A DNA stretch of 5,000 nt from an uncultured Oscillospiraceae bacterium (GTDB lineage: Bacteria; Bacillota; Clostridia; Oscillospirales; Acutalibacteraceae): NCBI GenBank assembly GCA_958354085.1, contig CATWUX010000151.1:1-5000 (forward strand). Direction: 5' to 3'. The notes under the pieces are model-generated. The model had not been told where the DNA came from, ran no database searches, and saw only the letters and a list, made by a program, of their open reading frames with translations. This document shows, piece by piece, positions 1 to 5,000 of the stretch. The position numbers and the translations under genes are program-made. The number at the start of each line of letters is the position of its first letter. Positions within the stretch are counted from its first letter, which is position 1.

Positions 1-464
1 GTCAGCCTCAGCACATACGCCTTGGAGGCGTAGTAGCTTGCCAGCAGCGGGCCGGGCAAAAACGCAGCCGCGGACGCAACGTTCAGGATATATCCGCTGC
101 CCCGCGCGCGAAACGCCGTATAAAACGCCTTGGTCAGCCGGTGCAGCGCGCGGATGTTGACATCCAGCATATGCAGTTCACGGTCAAGCGTGCTCTCGGC
201 AAACGCCCCGAACACGCCCAAGCCCGCGTTGTTCACCAGAATATCCACCTGCTGCGGATCCACCTCCGCCAGCAGGTGCTCGCAGTCCGCGTCCTGTGAA
301 AGATCGGCGCACACAATGCGCACCGGTACCGGCAGACTGTCCCGCAGCGCCTCCAACCGCTCACGGCGGCGGGCAACCAATATGAGCGTATGCCCCTGCT
401 CCGCCAGCGCCTTGGCGATCTCACGCCCGATACCGGAGCTGGCGCCGGTGATGAGTGCCGTCAT
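1..464 (-). CDS. Short-chain dehydrogenase/reductase (SDR), 3' end beyond window
   Basis: Reverse-strand reading from ATG at 464 gives 154 codons and stays open to the left edge, so the C-terminus is missing; classical SDRs are about 250-270 residues. The predicted role is NAD(P)H-dependent oxidation or reduction of an unidentified carbonyl/alcohol substrate in the cytoplasm. Visible motifs in order are TGASSGIG (residues 6-13, Rossmann nucleotide loop), a basic ARRRERL after the second strand (31-37, which favours NADP(H)), NNAG (78-81), Asn103 in DVNI, catalytic Ser131 in NVAS, and the active-site pair Tyr144/Lys148 in YYASK. All residues expected in this portion are present, so the gene looks intact. 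Overall similarity is to the DltE/YqjQ-like SDR group (COG0300), which does not fix a substrate. The start is supported by AGGAGG (complement of 473-478), 8 nt upstream. It is divergent from the flotillin operon, so a shared function is not implied. Confidence 0.93.
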   Translation of the reverse strand, partial: MTALITGASSGIGREIAKALAEQGHTLILVARRRERLEALRDSLPVPVRIVCADLSQDADCEHLLAEVDPQQVDILVNNAGLGVFGAFAESTLDRELHMLDVNIRALHRLTKAFYTAFRARGSGYILNVASAAAFLPGPLLASYYASKAYVLRL

Positions 465-492
465 GTTCCCCGCCTCCTTTTTGTTTCTTTTT

Positions 493-540
493 ATACTAAA
501 ATCCGATTGAAAGTGTTTCATCCGATTTTAGTATTAGTAT
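493..540. promoter_or_regulatory. Putative operator: 11-bp inverted repeat at the SDR gene start site
   Basis: A perfect 11-bp inverted repeat, ATACTAAAATC (493-503) and GATTTTAGTAT (524-534), flanks a 20-bp centre. The centre holds a smaller dyad, TGAAA-GTG-TTTCA (508-520). ATCCGATT also occurs twice as a direct repeat (501-508 and 520-527), 19 bp apart, and TAGTAT is duplicated in tandem (529-540). The element lies between the predicted minus-strand -10 box (536-541) and the SDR ribosome binding site. Transcription from that promoter would begin near 529-530, inside the right arm, so the full stem would not be in the RNA. This makes a DNA-binding site for a repressor more likely than an RNA switch. 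The binding protein is unknown. Confidence 0.5.
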
Positions 541-564
541 ACCGATTTTTGCGTGGATCTTCAA
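536..564 (-). promoter_or_regulatory. Predicted sigma-A-type promoter for the SDR gene
   Basis: On the minus strand TTGAAG (complement of 559-564, 4 of 6 consensus bases) is followed after exactly 17 bp by TATACT (complement of 536-541, 5 of 6). Predicted transcription would start near 529-530, giving a leader of roughly 65 nt before the SDR ATG at 464. The -10 box directly abuts the inverted repeat at 493-534, which suggests repressible expression. This is a prediction from spacing and consensus only. Confidence 0.55.
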
Positions 565-697
565 GTCTAATATGTGAACAGCGGCTCCGGCAGACGGCAA
601 AAATTGAAAACGGGCAAAAACAAGCGTATTTGCTTGAAAACGGAAGATATTGGAACATAAATGCGAAAAATAATCCAAAAATGCCGAAATAAACACC
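565..697. other. AT-rich intergenic stretch with spaced A-tracts and a 10-bp direct repeat
   Basis: No credible gene is seen here; the short open frames crossing it lack ribosome binding sites and family features. Short A-runs occur around 599-603, 607-610, 616-620, 637-640, 666-670, 677-681 and 687-689, many separated by about 10 bp or multiples of it, the pattern of intrinsically bent DNA. TTGAAAACGG occurs twice (604-613 and 634-643), 30 bp apart. A small dyad CAAGC-GTATTT-GCTTG (621-636) lies between the repeats. The region sits just upstream of the operon -35 box, so it may serve as an upstream activating or bending segment. Confidence 0.4.
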
Positions 698-768
698 AGA
701 ACTCTATTGACGTTCATATGAACTTGTGATATAATGCAATAGAACTCAAACGAAAGTCTCGAGAACTT
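698..768. promoter_or_regulatory. Putative operator array: four GAACT repeats plus a 12-bp palindrome over the operon promoter
   Basis: GAACT starts at 699, 720, 742 and 763, a spacing of 21, 22 and 21 bp, about two helical turns, which would place all copies on one DNA face. The copies alternate GAACTC (699, 742) and GAACTT (720, 763), so there is a higher-order 43-bp period. The second copy is one arm of the perfect palindrome GTTCATATGAAC (712-723), located between the -35 and -10 boxes. A second dyad, TCTCGAGA (757-764), overlaps the fourth copy. Sites lie before the -35, within the spacer, at the predicted start site and in the leader, as expected for cooperative repression. The adjacent DUF1836 protein is the obvious candidate binder, but that is inference. 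Confidence 0.5.
707..735 (+). promoter_or_regulatory. Predicted sigma-A promoter of the regulator-flotillin operon
   Basis: TTGACG (707-712, 5 of 6 consensus) is followed after 17 bp by a perfect TATAAT (730-735). Transcription would begin near 742, leaving a leader of about 45 nt before the ATG at 787. The optimal 17-bp spacing argues against MerR-style activation, which uses stretched 19-20 bp spacers, and suggests a promoter that is strong unless repressed. No other convincing promoter was found in the gaps between the five downstream genes, so this one probably serves the whole operon. Confidence 0.8.
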
Positions 769-786
769 CATAGGAGTGGATTCATT

Positions 787-1353
787 ATGCGAAACACCTT
801 GCCCGGAACCACCTTTCCGCTGCCGGAGGCCATACCGGAGGAACCGTTTTCTTTGCTGCATCCGATTTTCGCCGTGTCCGGCGGCGGATTGCTGCTGTCC
901 CAGATCACGGAATTGACCGGTCTTGGCGCAACCACCATCCAAAACTGGGTCAAACGGGGCTGGGTCTCCAACCCGGTCAACAAAAAGTACAGCGAAATTC
1001 AGGTAGCGCGCATACTGCTGATCAACCTGCTGCGCCCGGCGATGCAGCTGGAAAAGATCAACACGCTGCTCGCCTACATCAACGGCAGCGTCGATGACCG
1101 GTCAGACGATATTATCCCCGACGATCGGTTATATAGTCTGCTCTGCCGCGCTATACTGGAAATGGAGCGGTCGCGTACGCTGGACGCGGATACGTTATCC
1201 GCGCAGACAGAACGGCTGCTGGAAGGCTATGTCGAACCGGTACCGGGCGCCAAAATCCGGCTGCAGCGCGCCGTTACCCTGATGCTGCTGAATATCGCCG
1301 CAGCGGAACTCATGCAAACAGCCAACACCATTTACGATCAAATCACGGCATAA
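787..1353 (+). CDS. DUF1836 family protein, putative MerR-like DNA-binding regulator
   Basis: This 188-residue protein has the hallmarks of DUF1836, a Bacillota family of roughly this length with a MerR-like winged helix-turn-helix. The core lies at residues 36-100: a first helix pair (LLLSQITELTGLGATTIQNW), then the diagnostic segment WVKRGWVSNPVNKKYSEIQVARILLINLL (54-82), then a helix with MQLEKINTLL (86-95). Residues 110-188 are mainly helical and could serve in dimerisation or signal sensing; no ligand-binding motif is recognised. There is no signal peptide or membrane segment, consistent with a cytoplasmic protein. AGGAG (772-776), 10 nt upstream, supports the start. It is the first gene behind a promoter rich in repeats, so autoregulation and control of the flotillin genes is the likely job; this is inferred from position, as family targets are largely uncharacterised. 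Confidence 0.85.
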   Translation: MRNTLPGTTFPLPEAIPEEPFSLLHPIFAVSGGGLLLSQITELTGLGATTIQNWVKRGWVSNPVNKKYSEIQVARILLINLLRPAMQLEKINTLLAYINGSVDDRSDDIIPDDRLYSLLCRAILEMERSRTLDADTLSAQTERLLEGYVEPVPGAKIRLQRAVTLMLLNIAAAELMQTANTIYDQITA

Positions 1354-1371
1354 CCCCGGTCAAATTCTCGC

Positions 1372-1388
1372 GCGCCGCCGAACGGCGC
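1372..1388 (+). other. Short GC hairpin in the gap after the regulator gene
   Basis: GCGCCG (1372-1377) pairs with CGGCGC (1383-1388) around a 5-nt loop. No U-tract follows; the next bases lead to the ribosome binding site GGGAGG (1398-1403) of the NfeD-like gene. It is therefore not a standard terminator. It could slow ribosomes or RNases between the regulator and structural genes, or be a chance product of GC-rich DNA. Confidence 0.3.
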
Positions 1389-1412
1389 ACACACTATGGG
1401 AGGTAACGTATC

Positions 1413-2009
1413 ATGCTGCAATGGTGGGAATCTCTGCAAACAATCCAGCAAGTTTTTTACATTCTCGCAATCCCTGCCACCGTCATCCTGGTCATCCAGA
1501 CGGTTCTGCTGTTCTTCGGTCTGGGCCATGACAGTGAAACCGATATTGACCACGATGTGGACGGCGATACGGGAGACATGGACGGCGATACCGACGGCGC
1601 CGAGCATCTCGTCGGACTGCGGCTGCTGTCCGTACGCAGTATCGTAGCGTTTTTCAGTATCTGCGGCTGGACGGGCGTGGCGATGCTGGATATGGGCGTC
1701 AGCCCGCTGATCACCACGCTGGTCGCCATTATCGCCGGCTTTGCCGCCATGGTGCTGGTGGCGTTTTTACTCAAAGCGTCGCTGAAGCTGCAGCAAAGCG
1801 GCAATCTGGATATGCAAAACGCGGTCGGCCTGACCGGCGAGGTCTATGTCCCGATCGCGGAAAACGGCAAAGGAAAAGTCACTCTTGTCGTGCAGGAGCG
1901 TTTCATGGAAATGGACGCGATCTGCCCCACACAGGCGCTCAAGACCGGCACCCGTGTGAAAATTATCGGCGTGACCGAAAGTAACACGCTGATCGTTGCC
2001 CCGTTATAA
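1413..2009 (+). CDS. NfeD/YuaF-like membrane protein with C-terminal OB-fold
   Basis: This 198-residue integral membrane protein is the usual partner of a flotillin, placed 63 bp before the floT-like gene as yuaF is in Bacillus subtilis. Features in order: a hydrophobic segment at about 13-37; a strongly acidic Asp/Gly-rich linker at 39-62 that includes D46-x-D48-x-D50-G51, resembling a calcium-loop motif; membrane segments at about 74-92 (with the FSICGWTGVAM motif) and 97-121; then a beta-rich soluble domain from about 135 to 198 (NAVGLTGEVYVPI to RVKIIGVTESNTLIVAPL) typical of the NfeD OB-fold. The N-terminal ClpP-like protease domain of long NfeD proteins is absent, so this is the short form with no expected protease activity. 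GGGAGG lies 9 nt before the ATG. Family knowledge suggests a role in membrane microdomain assembly; the exact role is not shown by the sequence. Confidence 0.85.
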   Translation: MLQWWESLQTIQQVFYILAIPATVILVIQTVLLFFGLGHDSETDIDHDVDGDTGDMDGDTDGAEHLVGLRLLSVRSIVAFFSICGWTGVAMLDMGVSPLITTLVAIIAGFAAMVLVAFLLKASLKLQQSGNLDMQNAVGLTGEVYVPIAENGKGKVTLVVQERFMEMDAICPTQALKTGTRVKIIGVTESNTLIVAPL

Positions 2010-2072
2010 GCATACCGCTTTTGCGGCGCTGCATCAACATAATCCATTAAATTTTGAAGGAGCGTTCGAACT

Positions 2073-3473
2073 ATGAAAACAATCTTAGCGGCCGGCATCC
2101 CTCCCACCCTGCTCATCACCGTCGTCGTAGCGGCCATCGTGGTATTCGGCCTCATTCTGGTCTTGCTGTCCCGGTACCGCCGCTGCCCCTCTGATAAGGT
2201 CATGGTCATCTATGGCCGCGTCGGGCAAAACAAAGACGGCACCGCGCGTTCCGCCAAATGCATCCACGGCGGCGCCGCCTTCATCATGCCGGTCATTCAG
2301 GACTATGAGTATTTGGATCTGACCCCCATGTCCATCAGCGTCGATCTGAAAAGCGCCCTGTCCCGGCAGAACATCCGTATCGACGTGCCTGCGCGTTTCA
2401 CCGTCGGTATCTCCACCGAGCCCGGCACCATGCAGAATGCGGCTGAGCGTCTGCTCGGACTGAAGCTGCAGGAGATTCAGGAGCTGGCAAAGGACATCAT
2501 CTTCGGTCAGATGCGTCTGATCATCGCCACCATGCAGATCGAAGAAATCAACACCGACCGCGACAAATTTCTCGAAGCCGTGTCCTCCTGTGTGGAAAGC
2601 GAACTGCGCAAGATCGGCCTGCGGCTCATCAACGTTAACGTCACCGATATCAGCGATGAATCCGGCTACATAGAGGCGCTCGGTAAGGAAGCCGCTGCCA
2701 AAGCCATCAACGAAGCGCGCATCTCGGTCGCCGAACGCAACCGGGAAGGCTCCATCGGTGAAGCGAACGCCGTTCGCGACCAGCGTATCTCGGTTGCCGC
2801 AGCCAATGCGACGGCTGTGGACGGTGAAAACACCTCCAAGGCGAATATCGCCAAATCCGACGCTACCCGCCGCGAGCTGGAGGCCGACGCGCTGCGCCGC
2901 GCCGTAACGGCGGAAAAACTGGCGGAAGCGAAGGCCAAGGAAGAAGCCTATGCTGCCGAGCAAGCCGCCGAGCAGGCGCGTGCCGCCCGTGAATTGGCGA
3001 CGCAGCAAGCGGATATCATCGTAAAAGCGCAAATTGAAAAAGAGAAAAAGGTGTTGGAGGCGGAGGCCCAAGCTGAGCAAGCCCGCCGTCTGGCACAGGG
3101 CGAGGCGGACGCCATTTACGCCAAGATGGCCGCGCAGGCACGCGGCGTGCAGGAGATCCTCTCCAAGCAGGCGGACGGTTTTGCCGACATCGTCAAAGCC
3201 GCCGGCGGCCAGCCCGACGCGGCGATCCAGCTGCTGCTGGTGGATAAGATCGAGGAGCTGACCAAGATTCAGGTCGAAGCCATCAAGAACCTCAACATCG
3301 ACAAGATCACCGTCTGGGACAGCATGAACGGCGAGGGCGGCTCGTCCACCACCGCCAACTTCCTGTCCAGCATGATGAAAGCAATCCCGCCTTTGAGCGA
3401 AACCTTTAAAATGGCCGGCATGAACATTCCGACCTTCCTTGGGACGGATGCGGATACGCCGAAAGCCGAATAA
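2073..3473 (+). CDS. floT: Flotillin (FloT/YuaG-like), SPFH-domain membrane scaffold protein
   Basis: This 466-residue protein has the full flotillin layout. A hydrophobic anchor at about 12-33 is followed by the basic SRYRRC. An SPFH/band-7 domain spans about 38-215, including KVMVIYGRVG, the GGAAFIMPVIQDYEYLDL stretch and the IGLRLINVNVTDI strand. An Ala/Glu/Lys/Gln-rich coiled coil runs from about 205 to 365, with many EA, AEA and EQA units. The conserved flotillin tail covers about 384-457 (IQLLLVDKIEEL, NLNIDKITVWDSM, then AIPPL and GMNIPTFLG). It is somewhat shorter than B. subtilis FloT (about 509 residues), and its coiled coil and tail distinguish it from shorter FloA-type proteins. 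Flotillins oligomerise on the inner face of the membrane and organise protein-rich microdomains. AAGGAG (2057-2062), 10 nt upstream, supports the start. The preceding NfeD-like gene fits the known pairing. Confidence 0.95.
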   Translation: MKTILAAGIPPTLLITVVVAAIVVFGLILVLLSRYRRCPSDKVMVIYGRVGQNKDGTARSAKCIHGGAAFIMPVIQDYEYLDLTPMSISVDLKSALSRQNIRIDVPARFTVGISTEPGTMQNAAERLLGLKLQEIQELAKDIIFGQMRLIIATMQIEEINTDRDKFLEAVSSCVESELRKIGLRLINVNVTDISDESGYIEALGKEAAAKAINEARISVAERNREGSIGEANAVRDQRISVAAANATAVDGENTSKANIAKSDATRRELEADALRRAVTAEKLAEAKAKEEAYAAEQAAEQARAARELATQQADIIVKAQIEKEKKVLEAEAQAEQARRLAQGEADAIYAKMAAQARGVQEILSKQADGFADIVKAAGGQPDAAIQLLLVDKIEELTKIQVEAIKNLNIDKITVWDSMNGEGGSSTTANFLSSMMKAIPPLSETFKMAGMNIPTFLGTDADTPKAE

Positions 3474-3479
3474 CGCACA

Positions 3480-3509
3480 CCCGCTCAGCGGCAAAAGCCG
3501 CTGAGCGGG
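3480..3509 (+). other. Strong intergenic stem-loop without U-tract after the flotillin gene
   Basis: CCCGCTCAGCGGC (3480-3492) pairs perfectly over 13 bp with GCCGCTGAGCGGG (3497-3509) around an AAAA loop, starting 6 nt after the floT-like stop codon. The next bases are GTCAACATTG, so the U-run of a standard intrinsic terminator is missing. It may protect the 3' end of the upstream mRNA, mark an RNase cleavage point, or cause partial termination, so that the two downstream genes are made in smaller amounts. The stem is certain; the role is inference. Confidence 0.65.
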
Positions 3510-3541
3510 GTCAACATTGAGGAAAAAGAGGGGGACCACCT

Positions 3542-4300
3542 ATGTTTGATCGCGCCTATATCAAAACCATGGCGAAACAACGCGGCTTTGTCGGCGCCGC
3601 CATCGGCGTCGCTTTTCTGGCGACGCTGCTCGCAGGCGGCGGCACCGGCGTCCGCTTTTCGTTCAATTATAAGCAAACCGCGGAAATCAATCCCGAGCTT
3701 GCGGAAAAAGTGCAAGCGTTGATGGCCATGCTGCTGCCGGTGTTTCTCTTTATCGGGCTGCTGGGCATCGCCTATTCCATCTTTGTCGGCAATGTCATCA
3801 CCGTCGGTGCAAACGGCTGGTTTTTGCGGTACAGCCGCGGCGAATATCCGCCGGTCGGTGAAATGTTCGCCAGCTTTCGCATCTATAAGCCCGCGATGGC
3901 CACCTCGCTGCTGCGTTCCCTCTATGTATTTTTATGGACGCTGCTGTTGATCATCCCCGGCATCGTCATGGGCTACGCTTATCAAATGACCGACTACATC
4001 ATCTACGAAAACCCGAATCTTTCCCCTTCCCGCGCGCTGCAAATGAGCAAAATTATGACCGACGGCGCCAAAGGCGATCTTTTCGTGTTTGACCTCAGCT
4101 TTTTCGGCTGGGCGCTCCTTTCGACGCTGACCTGCGGCATTCTGGGCATCGTCTATGTCAACCCGTATATGTACACCGCACGGGCGGGCGTGTATGAGGC
4201 GCTGAAGGATCAGGCGATTCGTTCCGGGCGGCTGACCTGGGAGGATTTCGGCCAGCTTCCGCCCTCCCCGCCGGAGGAAGCCTATTCTTACGGGATGTAA
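3542..4300 (+). CDS. DUF975 family multi-pass membrane protein
   Basis: This 252-residue protein matches DUF975, an uncharacterised integral membrane family common in Bacillota. Hydrophobic stretches lie at about 16-33, 58-95, 121-146 and 179-207, giving four to five membrane passes. Family-typical motifs are LLLIIPGIVMGYAYQMTDYI (134-153), the ENPNLSPSRALQMSKIM segment (156-172), and DLFVFDLSFFGWALLSTLTCGI (179-200) followed by VNPY (206-209). The charged, proline-rich C-terminus (about 221-252) is probably cytoplasmic. No catalytic motif is seen and no function is assigned. A purine-rich ribosome binding site (GAGGGGG, about 3528-3534) sits 7 nt before ATG. The gene follows the floT-like gene after a 68-bp gap containing a strong hairpin and is tightly linked (12 bp) to the next gene, so these two probably form a sub-unit of the operon. 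Confidence 0.85.
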   Translation: MFDRAYIKTMAKQRGFVGAAIGVAFLATLLAGGGTGVRFSFNYKQTAEINPELAEKVQALMAMLLPVFLFIGLLGIAYSIFVGNVITVGANGWFLRYSRGEYPPVGEMFASFRIYKPAMATSLLRSLYVFLWTLLLIIPGIVMGYAYQMTDYIIYENPNLSPSRALQMSKIMTDGAKGDLFVFDLSFFGWALLSTLTCGILGIVYVNPYMYTARAGVYEALKDQAIRSGRLTWEDFGQLPPSPPEEAYSYGM

Positions 4301-4312
4301 GGAGGTCGCGCA

Positions 4313-4924
4313 ATGAAGCTGTGTACACAGTGCGGGCTGGGACACGACGATTCGGCCACCATGTGCCGCAGCTGCGGCGGAACGCTCAAAAGCGCGGCGG
4401 AGCTTGCGCGGGAATCCGCGGGGCATCTGCCGCACACACCGGAGGAGCAGGATGAGCAGGTCAAATTCTGCCCGGTCTGCGGGCTGGCGAACCGTGCGAC
4501 GGACTTTATGTGCCGTGACTGCTCCGCTTCTCTGACCGGCATAGCCCTCAGCAGCGAGAACACGGTACTGCGCGAGAAAATGGCCGCGCAGGAAAAGCGG
4601 ACGCATCGTTATCAGCATATCCGGATCGCCGTTCTCATCGGCTGCGGCGTTGCCATGCTGGCGCTGCTGATCTGGGGAACCGTCAGCTTAGGGCTGCACA
4701 TCGGCACAGGCGCGGGCATGCCGGAAGCGTTGTTGTTTGCTTTCCTCATGTTTGCAGCCGCCGGCATCGCCATCGCTTTCCCGGAGCTGGACTTCAAGCT
4801 GCGAACGTGGTGGCTGAGCGACAACGCCGAGCCGTCCGATCTGTATTATACGATGAACTACGCCGGCGCCGGCCTTTGTATCTTGGTCGGTCTGCTGCTG
4901 GTGATTTTCGGATTTGTGGGATAA
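4313..4924 (+). CDS. Double zinc-ribbon membrane protein of unknown function
   Basis: This 203-residue protein starts with two zinc-ribbon-like modules of identical geometry: C4-x2-C7-x10-C18-x2-C21 and C53-x2-C56-x10-C67-x2-C70. All eight cysteines are intact, so each set could bind one Zn2+. A hydrophilic linker (about 71-102) leads to membrane segments at about 103-124, 136-156 and 183-202. Between the last two is a polar stretch ending in AEPSDLYY (172-179), reminiscent of small DUF6199-type membrane proteins, but that resemblance is tentative. Such ribbon-plus-membrane proteins are common in Bacillota and usually have no assigned role; protein-protein contact is the likely job of the ribbons. 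The ribosome binding site AAGGAGG (4299-4305) overlaps the stop codon of the DUF975 gene and lies 7 nt before the ATG, indicating tight co-expression. It is the last gene before the terminator. Confidence 0.82.
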   Translation: MKLCTQCGLGHDDSATMCRSCGGTLKSAAELARESAGHLPHTPEEQDEQVKFCPVCGLANRATDFMCRDCSASLTGIALSSENTVLREKMAAQEKRTHRYQHIRIAVLIGCGVAMLALLIWGTVSLGLHIGTGAGMPEALLFAFLMFAAAGIAIAFPELDFKLRTWWLSDNAEPSDLYYTMNYAGAGLCILVGLLLVIFGFVG

Positions 4925-4930
4925 AACTTG

Positions 4931-4970
4931 AAAAGGAGAGCGCAGCCGGGCGGCTGCGCTCTCCTTTTTT
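4931..4970 (+). terminator. Strong intrinsic terminator closing the operon, possibly bidirectional
   Basis: AGGAGAGCGCAGCC (4934-4947) pairs perfectly over 14 bp with GGCTGCGCTCTCCT (4952-4965) around a GGGC loop, and six T residues end the element (4965-4970 region). An A-run on the left (4931-4934) extends the pairing to 17 bp and gives a short U-run in the opposite direction, so the element could also stop transcription from the right. It begins 6 nt after the stop codon of the zinc-ribbon gene. Confidence 0.92.
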
Positions 4971-5000
4971 CATCGTACGGTGAAAACCGCCCGCAGGCTG
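4970..5000 (-). CDS. Possible 3' end of a convergent gene (window edge)
   Basis: On the minus strand, one frame entering from the right edge reads SLRAVFTVR and stops at TGA (complement of 4970-4972), right beside the bidirectional-looking terminator. This position is what a convergent gene end would look like. Only nine codons are visible, so neither the product nor the existence of the gene can be established; a second minus-strand frame also stays open through this short stretch. Confidence 0.25.
   Translation of the reverse strand, partial: SLRAVFTVR

Noticed and set aside
515..520. Minus-strand TGAAAC as a possible sigma-W -35 element, since yuaF-floT of B. subtilis is a sigma-W operon
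   Set aside because: No CGTA -10 lies at the required 16-17 bp distance, it points to the SDR gene rather than the flotillin operon, and no sigma-W-like pair was found before the operon genes.
390..692. Plus-strand open frame running from the SDR gene into the intergenic region
   Set aside because: Its first part is antisense to the SDR nucleotide-binding region and the rest is AT-rich intergenic sequence; there is no ribosome binding site.
496..942. Minus-strand open frame crossing the control region and the start of the DUF1836 gene
   Set aside because: It overlaps both predicted promoters and the well-supported DUF1836 gene, and the translation shows no family features.
2015..2026. CCGC-TTTT-GCGG mini-hairpin after the NfeD-like gene
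   Set aside because: The stem is only 4 bp with no following U-run, too weak to call a terminator between two genes expected to be co-transcribed.
2064..2071. GTTCGAAC palindrome plus GAACT just before the flotillin start codon, similar to the promoter elements
   Set aside because: It is an isolated 8-bp palindrome between the ribosome binding site and ATG with no nearby promoter; one chance match to a 5-bp motif is expected in a window of this size.
2085..3539. A 484-codon open frame antisense to the flotillin gene
   Set aside because: It mirrors the flotillin gene in GC-rich DNA, its protein has low-complexity Gly/Leu/Arg/Asp composition with no recognisable domain, and the plus-strand flotillin reading is unequivocal.
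3932..4618. Minus-strand 228-codon open frame over the DUF975 and zinc-ribbon genes
   Set aside because: It is antisense to two genes with clear family motifs and good ribosome binding sites; its Arg-rich composition is typical of a complementary-strand artefact.

Overview
The window looks like chromosomal DNA from a Gram-positive anaerobe of the Bacillota, most likely class Clostridia. The reasons are strong AGGAGG-type ribosome binding sites before every gene, a DUF1836 regulator (a family known mainly from Bacillota), a yuaF/floT-like gene pair and a DUF975 membrane protein. The coding DNA is GC-rich, with many GCC, GGC and CTG codons, while the main intergenic region is clearly AT-rich. 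The genus cannot be named from the sequence. No RNA genes, insertion sequences, phage genes or CRISPR arrays were seen.

Layout: positions 1-464 (minus strand) hold the N-terminal 154 codons of a classical short-chain dehydrogenase/reductase that runs off the left edge. Positions 465-786 are a divergent control region. It carries a minus-strand promoter with an 11-bp inverted repeat at its start site, an A-tract-rich stretch, and a near-consensus plus-strand sigma-A promoter. That promoter is overlaid by four GAACT elements spaced 21, 22 and 21 bp apart and by a perfect 12-bp palindrome between the -35 and -10 boxes. From 787 to 4924 five plus-strand genes follow with gaps of 12 to 68 bp: a DUF1836 regulator, an NfeD/YuaF-like OB-fold membrane protein, a flotillin (FloT-like), a DUF975 multi-pass membrane protein, and a membrane protein with two N-terminal zinc ribbons. 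A strong stem-loop terminator at 4931-4970 closes the operon, and a possible convergent gene may end just to its right. A second strong hairpin without a U-tract (3480-3509) separates the flotillin gene from the last two genes.

How the genes may work together: NfeD-like proteins and flotillins are established partners that organise membrane microdomains, and in Bacillus subtilis yuaF and floT sit in one operon. Here the pair lies behind its own putative transcription factor and ahead of two uncharacterised membrane proteins. The simplest reading is a self-regulated membrane-organisation or envelope-response operon. The coupling to DUF1836, DUF975 and the zinc-ribbon protein is inferred from gene order only. 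No clearly new defence or mobile system is visible; the most unusual sequence signal is the repeat architecture of the operon promoter.
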